From Chitinophaga sp. CF118 (GTDB taxonomy: Bacteria > Bacteroidota > Bacteroidia > Chitinophagales > Chitinophagaceae), in assembly GCF_900112615.1 (NCBI RefSeq), contig NZ_FOMK01000007.1, positions 1-64,000 on the forward strand: DNA of 64,000 nucleotides. The letters run 5' to 3'. Shown in pieces: positions 18,810-28,713 of the stretch. How positions within the stretch are numbered: the stretch's first letter is position 1; every line of letters begins with the position of its first letter. Made by a program: the position numbers and the translations under genes. The notes under the pieces are model-generated. The model worked only from the letters and a program-made list of their open reading frames with translations. It ran no database searches and had not been told where the DNA came from.

Positions 18810-19919
18810 TTACTGCTTGTAACGTTGAAGGGTCTCCTCTTCTGGCTTCAGCACATTTGACGAATTCGTACCATCCTTCCTGAGCATTTGAATAAACTTT
18901 TTCTGACAATCGATGGCTCGCTTTTTATCGCCTATCGCATAATAGAGCTGACCGAGTAATTTAACAACACCCTTTTCTCCTGGGTCTGAATGTGCAGCGG
19001 CCTGCTTCGCCCATTTGAGTGCAAACTCATAATCAGGCTTAAAGGAACCATCAGACCTTGTAACTACTATCCAAAACGCCAGGGCAAGCTGGTCTTTCGG
19101 AGTCCACTGACTCATCAGCTCTTCACCTAATTGCCTTCCTGCGGAGGAATCTTTTCGGCTGAGGAATTCATATTTCTTACATAATAAATAATTCTGCATT
19201 CCGGGATAAACGGGCAATAAATCCTCTACGATTGCCAAAGCCTCCTGGTAGTTCCCATCCTTGGACGCAATCATCATTTTTTTACTAAGGGCGTTATACC
19301 GTTCTTCTTTTTCCTTTGCCGCCGCTTCGATCCTTTTTTTGCCCGCCTCATCGTAGTTACCGTTCACCACTGCATCCAATACATCATCCACAAAATTCGG
19401 ATGGCCATGCCAGGCAATTTTCCCTTGCTGATCAACGATAAATAGCTCGGGAATTCCACTGCTACCAGCAGCTTTAAGCCATGTTCTTTCCATAGTATCG
19501 TCAGCTGCATCGACTGCAACAGTATAACTCATGCGATTGCCCGAATACTTAACAAACCGCTCCACCTTTGGCAGGAAGTCAGTTTTTTTATCCTCCTTAA
19601 CATCGAAGCTGAGTACCTCTGCTTTGCCTTTGTATTTTCCCGCCAGCTCAGACAAATGAGGCATGGCCGCCTGGCAGGGCCCGCACCAGGTAGCCCAGAA
19701 CTCCACTACATATACCATTCCCGGCTTGAAACTTGTCACGGGGGTTCCCTTGAGCCATTTACGCACTACAATCCGGGGAGCGGGATCACCGACCTTCAGC
19801 GTATCAACGTCTGTTTTCACAAGAACATACTGACGGCCATTCGCATCTGCCCGGCCAATTGATGGTACCATCAGCATTGCAAAGACCACATTCAAAATAT
19901 TATTGAAAATCACTTTCAT
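18810..19919 (-). CDS. TlpA-like thioredoxin-fold protein with C-terminal helical repeats
   Basis: From ATG 19919 the protein starts with a signal sequence (MKVIFNNILNVVFAMLM). A redoxin/TlpA domain follows, with VGDPAP, VVEFWATWCGPC (active-site Cys79 and Cys82) and the cis-proline region SSGIPELFIVDQQG. The C-terminal 170 residues are TPR-like helices (NYQEALAIVEDLLPVYPGM, GQLYYAIGDKKRAIDCQKKF). Such proteins act as periplasmic thiol reductants or disulfide handlers. It lies 34 bases downstream of a zinc metalloprotease gene and is the last gene of the SusCD operon. This pairing is frequent in Bacteroidota and suggests a role in maturing the protease or its peptide products (inference). An upstream in-frame start would overlap the protease gene and lacks a signal-like start. 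Confidence 0.8.
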   Translation of the reverse strand: MKVIFNNILNVVFAMLMVPSIGRADANGRQYVLVKTDVDTLKVGDPAPRIVVRKWLKGTPVTSFKPGMVYVVEFWATWCGPCQAAMPHLSELAGKYKGKAEVLSFDVKEDKKTDFLPKVERFVKYSGNRMSYTVAVDAADDTMERTWLKAAGSSGIPELFIVDQQGKIAWHGHPNFVDDVLDAVVNGNYDEAGKKRIEAAAKEKEERYNALSKKMMIASKDGNYQEALAIVEDLLPVYPGMQNYLLCKKYEFLSRKDSSAGRQLGEELMSQWTPKDQLALAFWIVVTRSDGSFKPDYEFALKWAKQAAAHSDPGEKGVVKLLGQLYYAIGDKKRAIDCQKKFIQMLRKDGTNSSNVLKPEEETLQRYKQ

Positions 19920-19953
19920 ACTTTTAGTTTTAATAGATCCCTGAAACTTGATT

Positions 19954-22413
19954 TTATTTCTTCGGATGCAATGCATCTTCTATCCTTTCACTGCCAAACT
20001 GCAAGTGAGCTTTGCTTACCGGGTCTTTCTCAACCACAAGCGCTGCTTTAATCCCTCTCTGCAATTCGTTCAGATGCGCCCGCGCCAATGATATAACCTC
20101 TGCCTGAGTGCTACCAACGGGCCTATCGGCAGGCACTTTAATCATTTCAATGAAACAGGTAATATAAGCCACCTGCAGATCACGGCGGTATGTATCTATC
20201 ATTGCACCCGTTGCCAGCTCAGACCAAACCGCCTTCTTCACATCACTGAAAAATTCAGCTATCGGATAGTTGTCAGCTGCCGGGAATGTGCGGATACTGC
20301 GTTGTACTTTATCCACGCTGTAAAGCAGATCTGTAAGCACCCCTATTCCAAACTTGTTGACCTCAGCAGGCATGGAGCTGTATTTAGAACCGATCTCTTT
20401 ATTGAATAACCATTGTGGTGTTTGAAATACCTGTTCGTTCAGGAAAGCTACTGCCTGTTTCTGGCGGAATTTAGGCACCGGTACGTATGGATCCCCTTTT
20501 TCTTCTACAGTCCTACTGGTTATATAAATACCTCCTACATTGGTAGTTACATGCTTTGTATACTGGCCCAATTGACCTAGCAGGGTCGTATACATAACTG
20601 CGAGATTGTAGTATCCTTCATTTGGAGTTCTTGTCCACTCGGGCAATTGTACAATGATTCGCTTAAGGTTCTTTATTCCATACAATCCGGCCTTCATAGC
20701 ATCATCTCCTAAATCTTCATTCTGGCTTCTTGGATCCATTGCGCCAAAGATGAGCTGCGGACCATACCATAACCGGTGGTTTTTTGAAAGGTTATCAATG
20801 ACCCATTTATTCAGGAATGTTTTCTCTTCCTTCTCGCCTCTGATATCAGGAAATAATCTATATCCCCATTCGATGGCCCATCTATCATAGTCCCCTATAC
20901 GTGGGAAGATGCCTGTTTCGCCTATATTATCTTCGGGCTGTGCTACGTAATTAAACCTTGCATAGTCCATAATAGATGGCGTATGCCCGTGAGTTTCCAC
21001 CCATTCTTTATTTCTTAAGCTGTCAACAGGAACAGTTGAGGAGGAGCCAAAATTGTGCATAAGGCCTAATGTATGCCCTACTTCGTGAGAAGACACAAAA
21101 CGAATGAGCTGTCCCATCAGGCTGTCATTAAACTCCATTTTTCTCGCTTTTGGATCTACGGCTCCGGCCTGTATCATGTACCAGTTATGCACAAGGCTCA
21201 TTACGTTATGATACCAGTGAATGTGCGTTTCCAGGATCTCTCCTGTACGTGGGTCATGTACGTGTGGCCCCATGGCATTTGCAATGTCAGAGGGTTTATA
21301 AACAATAGCAGAATGAGTAGCGTCTTCCAGGCTCCAGGTACTGTCATTTGCAGGTGCTTCTTTTCCAACTATGGCATTTTTGAAACCTGTTTTTTCAAAT
21401 GCAGCGTTCCAGTCATTCACACCCTGTATAAGATAAGGGACCCATTTTTTTGGAGTAGCAGGATCAACGTAGATCACGATCTGTTTTTGAGGTTCTACCA
21501 ATTCACCACGTTTGTACTTCTCCATATCTTCAGGCTTGGGTTCCAGCCGCCAGCGGGTGATCATTGTTGTATTTTTTACTCCCTGCGACTCAGCGTCGAA
21601 GTCGACATAGCCTGTTCCAAAGTATCCAACTCTACCATCTTCATAACGCGGCTTCATAGGTATTTTGGGCAAAAGCACCAGAGAACTATTCAATTCAAAT
21701 GTGAGGGGACTTCCGGAAAGATCCGTTGCGGCAGCATAGGTTTTTACCGTCCTGATCTCAACATTCTGTGAGAAGGTCTTGATGGACTCAACATAAGACC
21801 GGTCGCGTTGAAGTCCGCCAATTTTGAATTGTGTTCTCGACCTGCCTGATATAGAAAAAATGTTGTTATCACTGTTGATGATATCAGTGATGTCAATCAC
21901 CGTGGCTGGATTTTTTTCATTATAGCTCTTAACCGGAAAAGCAGCCAGTATGGGTTGTACACTGGAATTCCGAACCGAACGATACATACCGTTTTGAGAA
22001 GAATCAGATGAACGCACCATATAGGAAATACCACGCATAAATACCTTGTCCGAAGGGCCTTTCTCAAATGTGATCACTCTTTCATCAATTTCATCGCCTG
22101 CGTAATAGGATGCTGCTCCAAGTCTTAGTCCATCAACCGGCGATTTGGCCAAACGGCTTACCATGAGAATTTCTCTACCCAGTAAAGTATCAGGAATTTC
22201 CAGGTAGTAGCTGTCATCGACTGTGTGAACAGTAAATAAGCCCTTACGTGTGGTCACCTTTGAAGTAATCACTTTATCGTACGCCTTCACGGCGCCTGGT
22301 TTCACAGTATCCGCTTTAGCGGTGGCAGTGGCGCTATCCTGCTTAACTTCTTTTTTCTGGGCAATACCCTCCAGAGCACACAGCAAGGCTGTGGCCATAA
22401 TAAGCTTTTTCAT
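19954..22413 (-). CDS. Zinc-dependent metalloprotease, DUF5117/DUF5118 family
   Basis: The 819-residue secreted protein begins with a signal peptide (MKKLIMATALLCALEGIAQ). It has a DUF5118-like N-terminal segment (TRKGLFTVHTVDDSYYLEIP), a DUF5117-like region (to about residue 290) and a metzincin-type catalytic domain with SSHEVGHTLGLMHNFG near residue 440, giving the HExxHxxGxxH zinc site. The following SIMDYARFNYVAQPED supplies the Met-turn. Family members are periplasmic or surface peptidases whose genes are often next to SusCD pairs. Here it lies between susD and a TlpA-like gene in one transcriptional direction. Together with the SusCD pair it suggests degradation and uptake of a protein or peptide substrate. 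Confidence 0.85.
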   Translation of the reverse strand: MKKLIMATALLCALEGIAQKKEVKQDSATATAKADTVKPGAVKAYDKVITSKVTTRKGLFTVHTVDDSYYLEIPDTLLGREILMVSRLAKSPVDGLRLGAASYYAGDEIDERVITFEKGPSDKVFMRGISYMVRSSDSSQNGMYRSVRNSSVQPILAAFPVKSYNEKNPATVIDITDIINSDNNIFSISGRSRTQFKIGGLQRDRSYVESIKTFSQNVEIRTVKTYAAATDLSGSPLTFELNSSLVLLPKIPMKPRYEDGRVGYFGTGYVDFDAESQGVKNTTMITRWRLEPKPEDMEKYKRGELVEPQKQIVIYVDPATPKKWVPYLIQGVNDWNAAFEKTGFKNAIVGKEAPANDSTWSLEDATHSAIVYKPSDIANAMGPHVHDPRTGEILETHIHWYHNVMSLVHNWYMIQAGAVDPKARKMEFNDSLMGQLIRFVSSHEVGHTLGLMHNFGSSSTVPVDSLRNKEWVETHGHTPSIMDYARFNYVAQPEDNIGETGIFPRIGDYDRWAIEWGYRLFPDIRGEKEEKTFLNKWVIDNLSKNHRLWYGPQLIFGAMDPRSQNEDLGDDAMKAGLYGIKNLKRIIVQLPEWTRTPNEGYYNLAVMYTTLLGQLGQYTKHVTTNVGGIYITSRTVEEKGDPYVPVPKFRQKQAVAFLNEQVFQTPQWLFNKEIGSKYSSMPAEVNKFGIGVLTDLLYSVDKVQRSIRTFPAADNYPIAEFFSDVKKAVWSELATGAMIDTYRRDLQVAYITCFIEMIKVPADRPVGSTQAEVISLARAHLNELQRGIKAALVVEKDPVSKAHLQFGSERIEDALHPKK

Positions 22414-22442
22414 GTTCTGCTAGATGATTATTTTTTTAGTAT

Positions 22443-22472
22443 ACCGGCAATCGTGGGTTCACGATTGCCGGT
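22443..22472 (-). promoter_or_regulatory. Perfect 13-bp stem-loop between susD and the metalloprotease gene
   Basis: ACCGGCAATCGTG-GGTT-CACGATTGCCGGT is a perfect hairpin in the 66-base gap. On the transcribed strand it is followed by an A-rich, not U-rich, stretch, so it is better read as an mRNA-stabilising or processing element that could set different levels of SusCD and the downstream enzymes than as a full terminator. Confidence 0.6.
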
Positions 22473-22479
22473 GCATGAT

Positions 22480-23883
22480 TCAGTATCCGCCATTCTGAGT
22501 CAGATTCCGGTTGGCATCTCTTGCTGTTTGCGGAATAGGATATAATATTGCGGTTGACGTCCAGGTAGTTTTTAAAGTGCCCAATACATCATCAGCCCGG
22601 GTTTTGGTGGCCGGTGCCGTAAGGCTGGGCCAGCGTTTCAAATCGAACCAGCGGTGCCCCCATTCACAAAATAATTCATGTCTTCTTTCGTTTTCAATGG
22701 CGGCCATGGCTGTTATTTTATCTGTCATGGTGTTATCATTATCAAGCCCTGCGCGATTACGGATCACATTTATATCAGCCTGGGCCCCGCTGATATTACT
22801 CTGCTGCGTTCTTGCCTCGGCGCGGATAAGGTATTGCTCGGCAACACGAAGCACCAGGTAATTCTCGGTAGCACCTAAGCTGGTTTTATATTTATAGGGA
22901 CCACTTCCCGTTGACCCCGTTTTCACCCAGTTTGTTTTTCTTACATCATTGCTATCAAAGCTATTTATCAAAGTGGGCAACATCGTATGATCGAAATAAC
23001 CAAAGTAATTGAACCAGCCTAGAAAAATGCTTGCCTCAAGAGTGGCCGAGAGAGGCGTTCTATCCCACTCCAATATGGATTCAGTTCCATTCTTTAAGAA
23101 CACATTGTTGATGTTTGCAGTGGTCTGCAATGAATACAAACTGGTGTTATCCAACACTGCTGTTGCCATTGCTTCAGCATTTGCCCAGTCTTTTGTATAG
23201 CAATACACTCTCGCCAGCATAGCAGCGGCAGCCCATTTATTGGCACGGATCCGTTTTGCACCAGTAATAGCGTAGTCGCCGGGTAAAGTGTTCATTGCAT
23301 CTGTCAGATCGGCTTTAATTTGTGTATACACCTCTTCTACTGTATTCCGGGGAGCATCAGCTGTTTTTTCTTTTGCTGTAGCGGTAATTAGCGGCACGGG
23401 ACCGAAACAATTCACCAGGTAAAAATGGCAAAATGCTCTCAGGAATTTAGCTTCACCCATGAGCTGTGTTTTAACTGCCTCGCTCATTCCTGTGGATGTT
23501 GAACTATTTTCAATAATAGTGTTACACTGGTAAATTGCTTTGTAGTAGTTGTCCCATATATTCTTAACATCGCTATTGTCCGGCAGTAGCTGGTTCTTTT
23601 GAAACTGGTCGTAAGAAAGTACTGTTGTATAATAAGCCAGTTCATCGGCAGAAAAGGCAGCCAGTCGCGTCATTTCCCCGTTAAATGCAGTGGTTGTAGA
23701 CAAGTTGGAATATAGGCCACTGATAGCTGCCTGCGCATTAGCGTCGTTGGCAAATACCACATCTTCTGTTACCTGCGTTTTAAAATCAGGTTCCAGGAAT
23801 TTCTCGCAGCCAGTTGTGAGAACTGTCATGCTTACGATAAGGCAGCTATATAGTATTGTTTTATGAAAAGCTAGTGATTGCAT
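22480..23883 (-). CDS. susD: SusD/RagB family nutrient-binding lipoprotein
   Basis: From ATG 23883 the product is about 467 residues with a lipoprotein signal (SCLIVSMTVLTTGCEKFLEP). SusD hallmarks follow: helical TPR-type N-terminus (ANAQAAISGLYSNLS), GEAKFLRAFCHFYLVNCFGPVP, VYTQIKADLTDAMNTLP, RANKWAAAAMLARVYCYTKD, and the C-terminal ENERRHELFCEWGHRWFDLKRW. SusD proteins cap the SusC transporter at the outer surface and bind substrate. A longer GTG-started version overlapping susC by 13 bases is possible, but the chosen ATG gives a standard signal. The substrate is not deducible; the downstream protease favours peptides over glycans. Confidence 0.88.
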   Translation of the reverse strand: MQSLAFHKTILYSCLIVSMTVLTTGCEKFLEPDFKTQVTEDVVFANDANAQAAISGLYSNLSTTTAFNGEMTRLAAFSADELAYYTTVLSYDQFQKNQLLPDNSDVKNIWDNYYKAIYQCNTIIENSSTSTGMSEAVKTQLMGEAKFLRAFCHFYLVNCFGPVPLITATAKEKTADAPRNTVEEVYTQIKADLTDAMNTLPGDYAITGAKRIRANKWAAAAMLARVYCYTKDWANAEAMATAVLDNTSLYSLQTTANINNVFLKNGTESILEWDRTPLSATLEASIFLGWFNYFGYFDHTMLPTLINSFDSNDVRKTNWVKTGSTGSGPYKYKTSLGATENYLVLRVAEQYLIRAEARTQQSNISGAQADINVIRNRAGLDNDNTMTDKITAMAAIENERRHELFCEWGHRWFDLKRWPSLTAPATKTRADDVLGTLKTTWTSTAILYPIPQTARDANRNLTQNGGY

Positions 23884-23897
23884 AGTCGTAAGTTTTT

Positions 23898-26800
23898 TTA
23901 GAATGTACACTGTAGGCCGGCTGTTACTCTTAATAATGGTGGTACTGAGACGGCCCCTGATTCTGGATCAAAGCCATGGTAATTGGAGATCACAAACAGG
24001 TTCTGCGCCTGCATGTAAATTCGTAAACCCACCAAGTGCAATAGTTTCAGCGGCCTTTCGGATAAATTGTACGACAAGGCGGCATTGGTAAGACGAATAA
24101 AGGAGGCATCCATATAAGAAGCATTGGCATAATTAACATAATAGAAAAAATCTGTTGTGCTGGATGCTTTAATAAAGGCTTTATCCAGCCCCTTTGCCCT
24201 GATATCACTGATAGCCTTCCGGGGAACGTTATACATTAAACCAGGCTGCGAAATAGAAGCCAGATAGTTTCTTTTTTGCAGATCTCCTGTATACTGCAAT
24301 GTGAAATCCAGCTGCCAGTTCCTGTAACTAAACGTGTTGGTGAAGCCACCGTAATAACCGGCATAACTTTTACCTATATACACTTTATCTCCTTTACCAT
24401 AAATAGCCGCTCCGGAGAAATAATCTATCTTTCCGTTTTTGTTTACATCTGCATACTGTGGCCTGCCCATTGAATCCAGTCCAAGAAAAGGTATGGCAAA
24501 ATTAGAGTTAAGTGGTTTGCCCACCTGCAATGGGCTTGAAGCACTGGCAAATGCCGTGTTTTCAATACCATCGAACTTCAACAGTTTATTATTGGGTATG
24601 GTAATATTGAAAGAGGAGGTCCATCTGAAGTGCTTGTTACTAATATTCACCGTATTTAACTCAATTTCCCAGCCGGTGTTCTGCACCACTGCATTGTTAA
24701 GGTTAGCTGTATACGAGGAGAACCCTGTTTGCGTGCTTACGGGCCAGCCAATAAGCTGATTACCGGTGCGATTGCGGTACCAGGCGACGGTGGCCAGTAC
24801 CCTATTCTTTAAGAAACCTAATTCCAGGGCTCCTTCCAGTTTGGAAGTTGACTCCCAGCCAAAATCAGGATTCTCCAGCATTGAAGGAACCAGTCCGGCA
24901 GTTCCGTTATATCCGTAAGAAGTATTAGTGTAGAGGGGCAGATAGGCATAATTTCCACCACTCACATTGTCAGAGCCTACCCATCCGATACTGCCTCTTA
25001 ATTTTCCATGACTTAAAAAAGTAAGGTGGTCAGCGAACGATTCATTCGAGAATAACCAGGCAGCGCCAATAGCGCCAAAATTTCCATAGCGGTGGCCAGA
25101 CCCAAATCGTGAAGAGCCGTCGCGGCGGAAAGAACCGTTCACAATATATCTGTTCTGCCAGTTAAAATTGGTACTGCCGAAGAATGACGCATATTGGAAT
25201 GCGTTGTACGTTGTATTGTTGGAAACAGTACCAGCCAAAGCAATATTGTTGATATAAGCGTCTGAACTAAAATTATAAGCGTTCACGCTAAACGGCATTT
25301 CAGCAACGGTTTTCATAATGGTAGCACCCGCCATTACATTTAATGTACCGCGGCTGATTGAACGTACATATTGCAGCTGCGGTTCAAAATTCAACGATTG
25401 ACTGCGGTTGGTAGAAAGCAGATTGGAAGACAGGAAAAAAGTATTGCCTGGATTGGCCGCTGATTTTGGATTCAGTTGTTGTTGATCTGTTTCCACACGG
25501 GTATACCCGATGGAAGCTTTGGCATCCAGACCCGGTAATATGTTGTAGCGCAATGATAAATTAGAAGTAAGGGAAAAAGTTTTATTAGAATAAGAAGTTC
25601 TTATCGCTGCATAAGGGTTGTTACCATTCCAGTCCCATTTTAAGTTTCCTGCAGCATCAAAAGCCTCAAAATTTGGTGGCATCGAATAAGCATAAGTGCC
25701 ATATGAGCCGGTGGGCAGCCTGGTATTTGTCGAATTCACCATTCCAGTTAAAGCAATACTGAACTTGCCGGAATTAGCAGTATGGTTCAGGGAATAATGT
25801 ACACCAGCTTTTTCGGAACCGCGCCTGTCAGGGAAAATGCTGTTTTCGTAATGATAATTGCCAGAAATAAGGAATGAAGTTCCGCCGGCTCCACCGCTCA
25901 TGCTCACATTCACATCGGTGGTATGCGCAGTGTTGCCCAATAGTCTATCCTGCCAATCTATGGTTTTGGTACTATCCCAGGTAAACAGATCAGGGGCGCT
26001 TATAGCAGTGGGCGATATACCGGAATTCTTAAATGCTTCTTTGCGCAAGGCAATATATTCAGGTGTTGTTAAGAGATCTACCCTCCTGGTATTGATCGCA
26101 ATACCAGTATTCACATTGATTTCCACTTTTGTTTTACCCTGCTTCCCTTTTTTAGTAGTGATCAACATTACACCGTTGCCTGCACGTGAACCGTAGATAG
26201 CGGTAGCATCAGCATCTTTCAGGATCTCGACACTTTCAATATCGTTTGGATTAAAACTGTACAGGGGATTTCCATAACCACCCGGACCGATTATATTATA
26301 GGAACTTCTGGAGCTTCCTGTCCCGCTGACAGACGGAAGAATAATAGGTACATTGGGATAAGGTACACCATCAACTATCACCAGTGGAGCACTGGTAAAA
26401 GGATCAGTATTAACAGAGTTTTGTCCTCTTACCTGAAAAGTAACGTCTCCACCGGCCAGTCCGCTGGCCTGGCTGATACTTAACCCGGTTACTCTGCCCG
26501 CCAGTGCCTGCAATACGTTGTTTACCGGCTGTTTGGCAATTTCTTCACCGGTTACACGGCTTATAGAACCAGTGCTGAGCCGGCGGGTTGTACTCTGACC
26601 GTATGCCAGCACCTGTACCTCGTCAAGTTTGCTTACAGCAGCCTTTAACTGCAGATACAGGAAGCCCTTATTATCTTTCTGTGGTATTTCCTTTACCTGT
26701 ACTTCTCTTGTTTCATGCCCTATAGCGCTGATCAGCAGTACATCACCGGCTTCCAGGCCACGCAGGGTAAACCGTCCTGAGGCATCGCTGATGATCCCTT

Positions 26801-27287
26801 TGCCGGTGCGTTTTACCTGCACGGTAACATCACCCAGGGGACCTGCTTCCCCGATTATTTGTCCGCTTATTTCCAGGGAAGGGGGGGAGACTACAGGTTC
26901 ATCGATGTTCCGGGGCGCAGGAGCTGCTTTTTCCTTTAATTTCAGTACTACTGTCCGGTCAATGATTTCGTAAGAAAAAGGCTGGTTTCTGAAACACTGG
27001 CCAAGTGTTTCCTGGATGGAACTGTTGTGTACGGAAATGTCCACTTTTTTGGCTTCTTTCATCCATTCTATCCGGTAAACAAAGGAATACCCGGTTTGCC
27101 GCTGGATTTCGGCAAAAGCCTTTTCCAACGCTACATTTCTGGCAGAATAGGTAACGGTCTGGGCCAGACTTGTTGCACTTACATGTAAAACCCCAGCTAA
27201 TAGGAGAACTGCCATTAGTTTCATGACTCTCCGGATTTTGGTTGTTACGGTACCGCACCTGAGTGGATACCCGGCGAAAAAATTCAT
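23898..27287 (-). CDS. susC: SusC/RagA TonB-linked outer membrane transporter with STN domain
   Basis: This 1129-residue receptor has a signal region (MKLMAVLLLAGVLHVSATSLAQ), then an STN (secretin/TonB short N-terminal) domain (LEKAFAEIQRQTGYSFVYRI), a carboxypeptidase-like beta-sandwich (ISGQIIGEAGPLGDVTVQVK), a SusC-type plug (NNVLQALAGRVTGLSISQAS ... VEILKDADATAIYGSRAGNG) and a 22-strand barrel ending in LLRVTAGLQCTF. The STN domain marks it as a transducer that signals to the FecR anti-sigma factor encoded just upstream, so substrate binding should induce its own operon. It is followed within 15 bases by susD. Two possible starts (27287 and 27224) exist; the second places the basic n-region directly before the hydrophobic core. 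Confidence 0.9.
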   Translation of the reverse strand: MNFFAGYPLRCGTVTTKIRRVMKLMAVLLLAGVLHVSATSLAQTVTYSARNVALEKAFAEIQRQTGYSFVYRIEWMKEAKKVDISVHNSSIQETLGQCFRNQPFSYEIIDRTVVLKLKEKAAPAPRNIDEPVVSPPSLEISGQIIGEAGPLGDVTVQVKRTGKGIISDASGRFTLRGLEAGDVLLISAIGHETREVQVKEIPQKDNKGFLYLQLKAAVSKLDEVQVLAYGQSTTRRLSTGSISRVTGEEIAKQPVNNVLQALAGRVTGLSISQASGLAGGDVTFQVRGQNSVNTDPFTSAPLVIVDGVPYPNVPIILPSVSGTGSSRSSYNIIGPGGYGNPLYSFNPNDIESVEILKDADATAIYGSRAGNGVMLITTKKGKQGKTKVEINVNTGIAINTRRVDLLTTPEYIALRKEAFKNSGISPTAISAPDLFTWDSTKTIDWQDRLLGNTAHTTDVNVSMSGGAGGTSFLISGNYHYENSIFPDRRGSEKAGVHYSLNHTANSGKFSIALTGMVNSTNTRLPTGSYGTYAYSMPPNFEAFDAAGNLKWDWNGNNPYAAIRTSYSNKTFSLTSNLSLRYNILPGLDAKASIGYTRVETDQQQLNPKSAANPGNTFFLSSNLLSTNRSQSLNFEPQLQYVRSISRGTLNVMAGATIMKTVAEMPFSVNAYNFSSDAYINNIALAGTVSNNTTYNAFQYASFFGSTNFNWQNRYIVNGSFRRDGSSRFGSGHRYGNFGAIGAAWLFSNESFADHLTFLSHGKLRGSIGWVGSDNVSGGNYAYLPLYTNTSYGYNGTAGLVPSMLENPDFGWESTSKLEGALELGFLKNRVLATVAWYRNRTGNQLIGWPVSTQTGFSSYTANLNNAVVQNTGWEIELNTVNISNKHFRWTSSFNITIPNNKLLKFDGIENTAFASASSPLQVGKPLNSNFAIPFLGLDSMGRPQYADVNKNGKIDYFSGAAIYGKGDKVYIGKSYAGYYGGFTNTFSYRNWQLDFTLQYTGDLQKRNYLASISQPGLMYNVPRKAISDIRAKGLDKAFIKASSTTDFFYYVNYANASYMDASFIRLTNAALSYNLSERPLKLLHLVGLRIYMQAQNLFVISNYHGFDPESGAVSVPPLLRVTAGLQCTF

Positions 27288-27349
27288 TACCTTTGGATTT
27301 GGGTGATTAAATACGCGATTTAGACGATCATGCTAATTGCCCAATAGTG

Positions 27350-27377
27350 CCGGACTCCGATTGCAGTCGGAATCCGG
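27350..27377. promoter_or_regulatory. Hairpin in the fecR-susC gap
   Basis: CCGGACTCCGA and TCGGAATCCGG form an 11-base stem with one mismatch around TTGCAG in the 175-base gap upstream of susC. The T tract lies on the plus-strand side (27378-27382), so it does not form a standard terminator for the operon direction. A susC leader element is possible. Confidence 0.45.
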
Positions 27378-27462
27378 TTTTTGGTTGGTTTTGGTTATGG
27401 TTCACTGTTTTATCTGTCCATGCATTTCCCTCTTTTTATAGGTATAGTAAACTGTAGTAAGA

Positions 27463-28626
27463 CTATTCTGGTGTAATGATCAATTGCCTTCCGCGCAGTT
27501 CTGCCTCTATGCCGCTTAATTCCAGTACTTTTATCACTTGCGACAGGTTCATATTACGCGGTACTTCCCCTCCCAGGTGTACGTCTTTAAAGCTGCCCTC
27601 ATACACGACTTCCACATCATACCAGCGGGCCAGCTGTCGCATTATCACGGTAACATCATCTCCTCCAAAGCGGAACCGGCCTTCTTTCCATGCAATCGCT
27701 TCGTTGACGTCTACCCTGGCAATGTTGATGTTTTCAACTGCCGGCAGTATGCTGGCCTGCTCCCCAGGTTTTAACACATTGCTCTGTGTTCCCTTCACTA
27801 CTTTCACCGCTCCTTCGAGCAAGGTTGTTTTTAACGCCGGTTCATCTGTGTAGGCCATGATATTAAAATGGGTGCCCAATACATCCACTTCCATATTATT
27901 CACAACAACCCTGAAAGGCATGGCCTCATTCTTTGCCACTTCAAAATAGGCTTCCCCGCTAAGCTCTACCATCCTGGCTCTGCCCTTGAAAGCCGTTGGA
28001 TAGCGCAAACTACTGGCGGCATTCAACCATACCTGCGTACCATCAGGCAATGTTACCTGGAACTGGCCACCCTTTGGTGTAGTAAGTACATTATAAGATA
28101 ATTCTGTCTGTCCCTTTCCCGTGTTATAAGCCAGTTGTCCGCTGTCTAACTTGATCACCTTAGTATTGCCCTGTTGCGTCAACATACCGTTCTGTACACT
28201 ATCGAGGGTAATAACCGAACCATCCGCCAGTGTTAATGTGGCTTTGCTGCTGCCAGGCTTTATGTCCTGCACCATTGTACCGATATGCTGCTGCTGGCGG
28301 TTCTGCCATAAGTAAACGCCTCCGATCACCAGGCACAAGACGGCTGCTGCTGCTGCAAGACGCCACCACTTACGGGACGGGCTATAGAGCGGCACCACCT
28401 GAGATGAGGCTGCCGAAACCGGGGGTAGGTCTGGCAGCGGATACTTACCCGGAGATGCTTCCTGCCTGTTCCACGTCTCATCAAATAATGAGAATACCAT
28501 TACCTCCTGCAAATCATCCCCATCTGCCCCAAGTTTATCTATCAGTTCCTGCAACTCTTCTCTTGTGCATCGATTATCGATGTACTTTTTGTACAATGCT
28601 GCTAATTGTTCCTTATTCAATGCCAT
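27463..28626 (-). CDS. fecR: FecR family anti-sigma factor
   Basis: The 387-residue protein has a cytoplasmic sigma-binding N-terminus (about 1-85), one transmembrane helix (RLAAAAAVLCLVIGGVYLWQ, near 88-107), a periplasmic FecR domain (TPKGGQFQVTLPDGTQVWLN, VELSGEAYFEVAKNEAMPF, VDVLGTHFNI) and a C-terminal DUF4974-type domain (FGGDDVTVIMRQLARWYDVE). Such proteins hold the cognate ECF sigma factor until the STN domain of the SusC transducer signals ligand binding. The gene is between the sigma gene and susC, all on the minus strand, which matches the usual regulatory cassette. Confidence 0.9.
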   Translation of the reverse strand: MALNKEQLAALYKKYIDNRCTREELQELIDKLGADGDDLQEVMVFSLFDETWNRQEASPGKYPLPDLPPVSAASSQVVPLYSPSRKWWRLAAAAAVLCLVIGGVYLWQNRQQQHIGTMVQDIKPGSSKATLTLADGSVITLDSVQNGMLTQQGNTKVIKLDSGQLAYNTGKGQTELSYNVLTTPKGGQFQVTLPDGTQVWLNAASSLRYPTAFKGRARMVELSGEAYFEVAKNEAMPFRVVVNNMEVDVLGTHFNIMAYTDEPALKTTLLEGAVKVVKGTQSNVLKPGEQASILPAVENINIARVDVNEAIAWKEGRFRFGGDDVTVIMRQLARWYDVEVVYEGSFKDVHLGGEVPRNMNLSQVIKVLELSGIEAELRGRQLIITPE

Positions 28627-28713
28627 TGTTATTTTAGCGCACTTTATACAGATACGCCTGGAAAGAAAAAGAATACTAGTTGTCCCGAAAAAAAATTTAA
28701 AATAATAGTATGC

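Noticed and set aside
21073..21771. A 232-codon plus-strand frame inside the metalloprotease gene
   Set aside because: Antisense shadow; the opposite strand carries the HEVGHTLGLMH motif.
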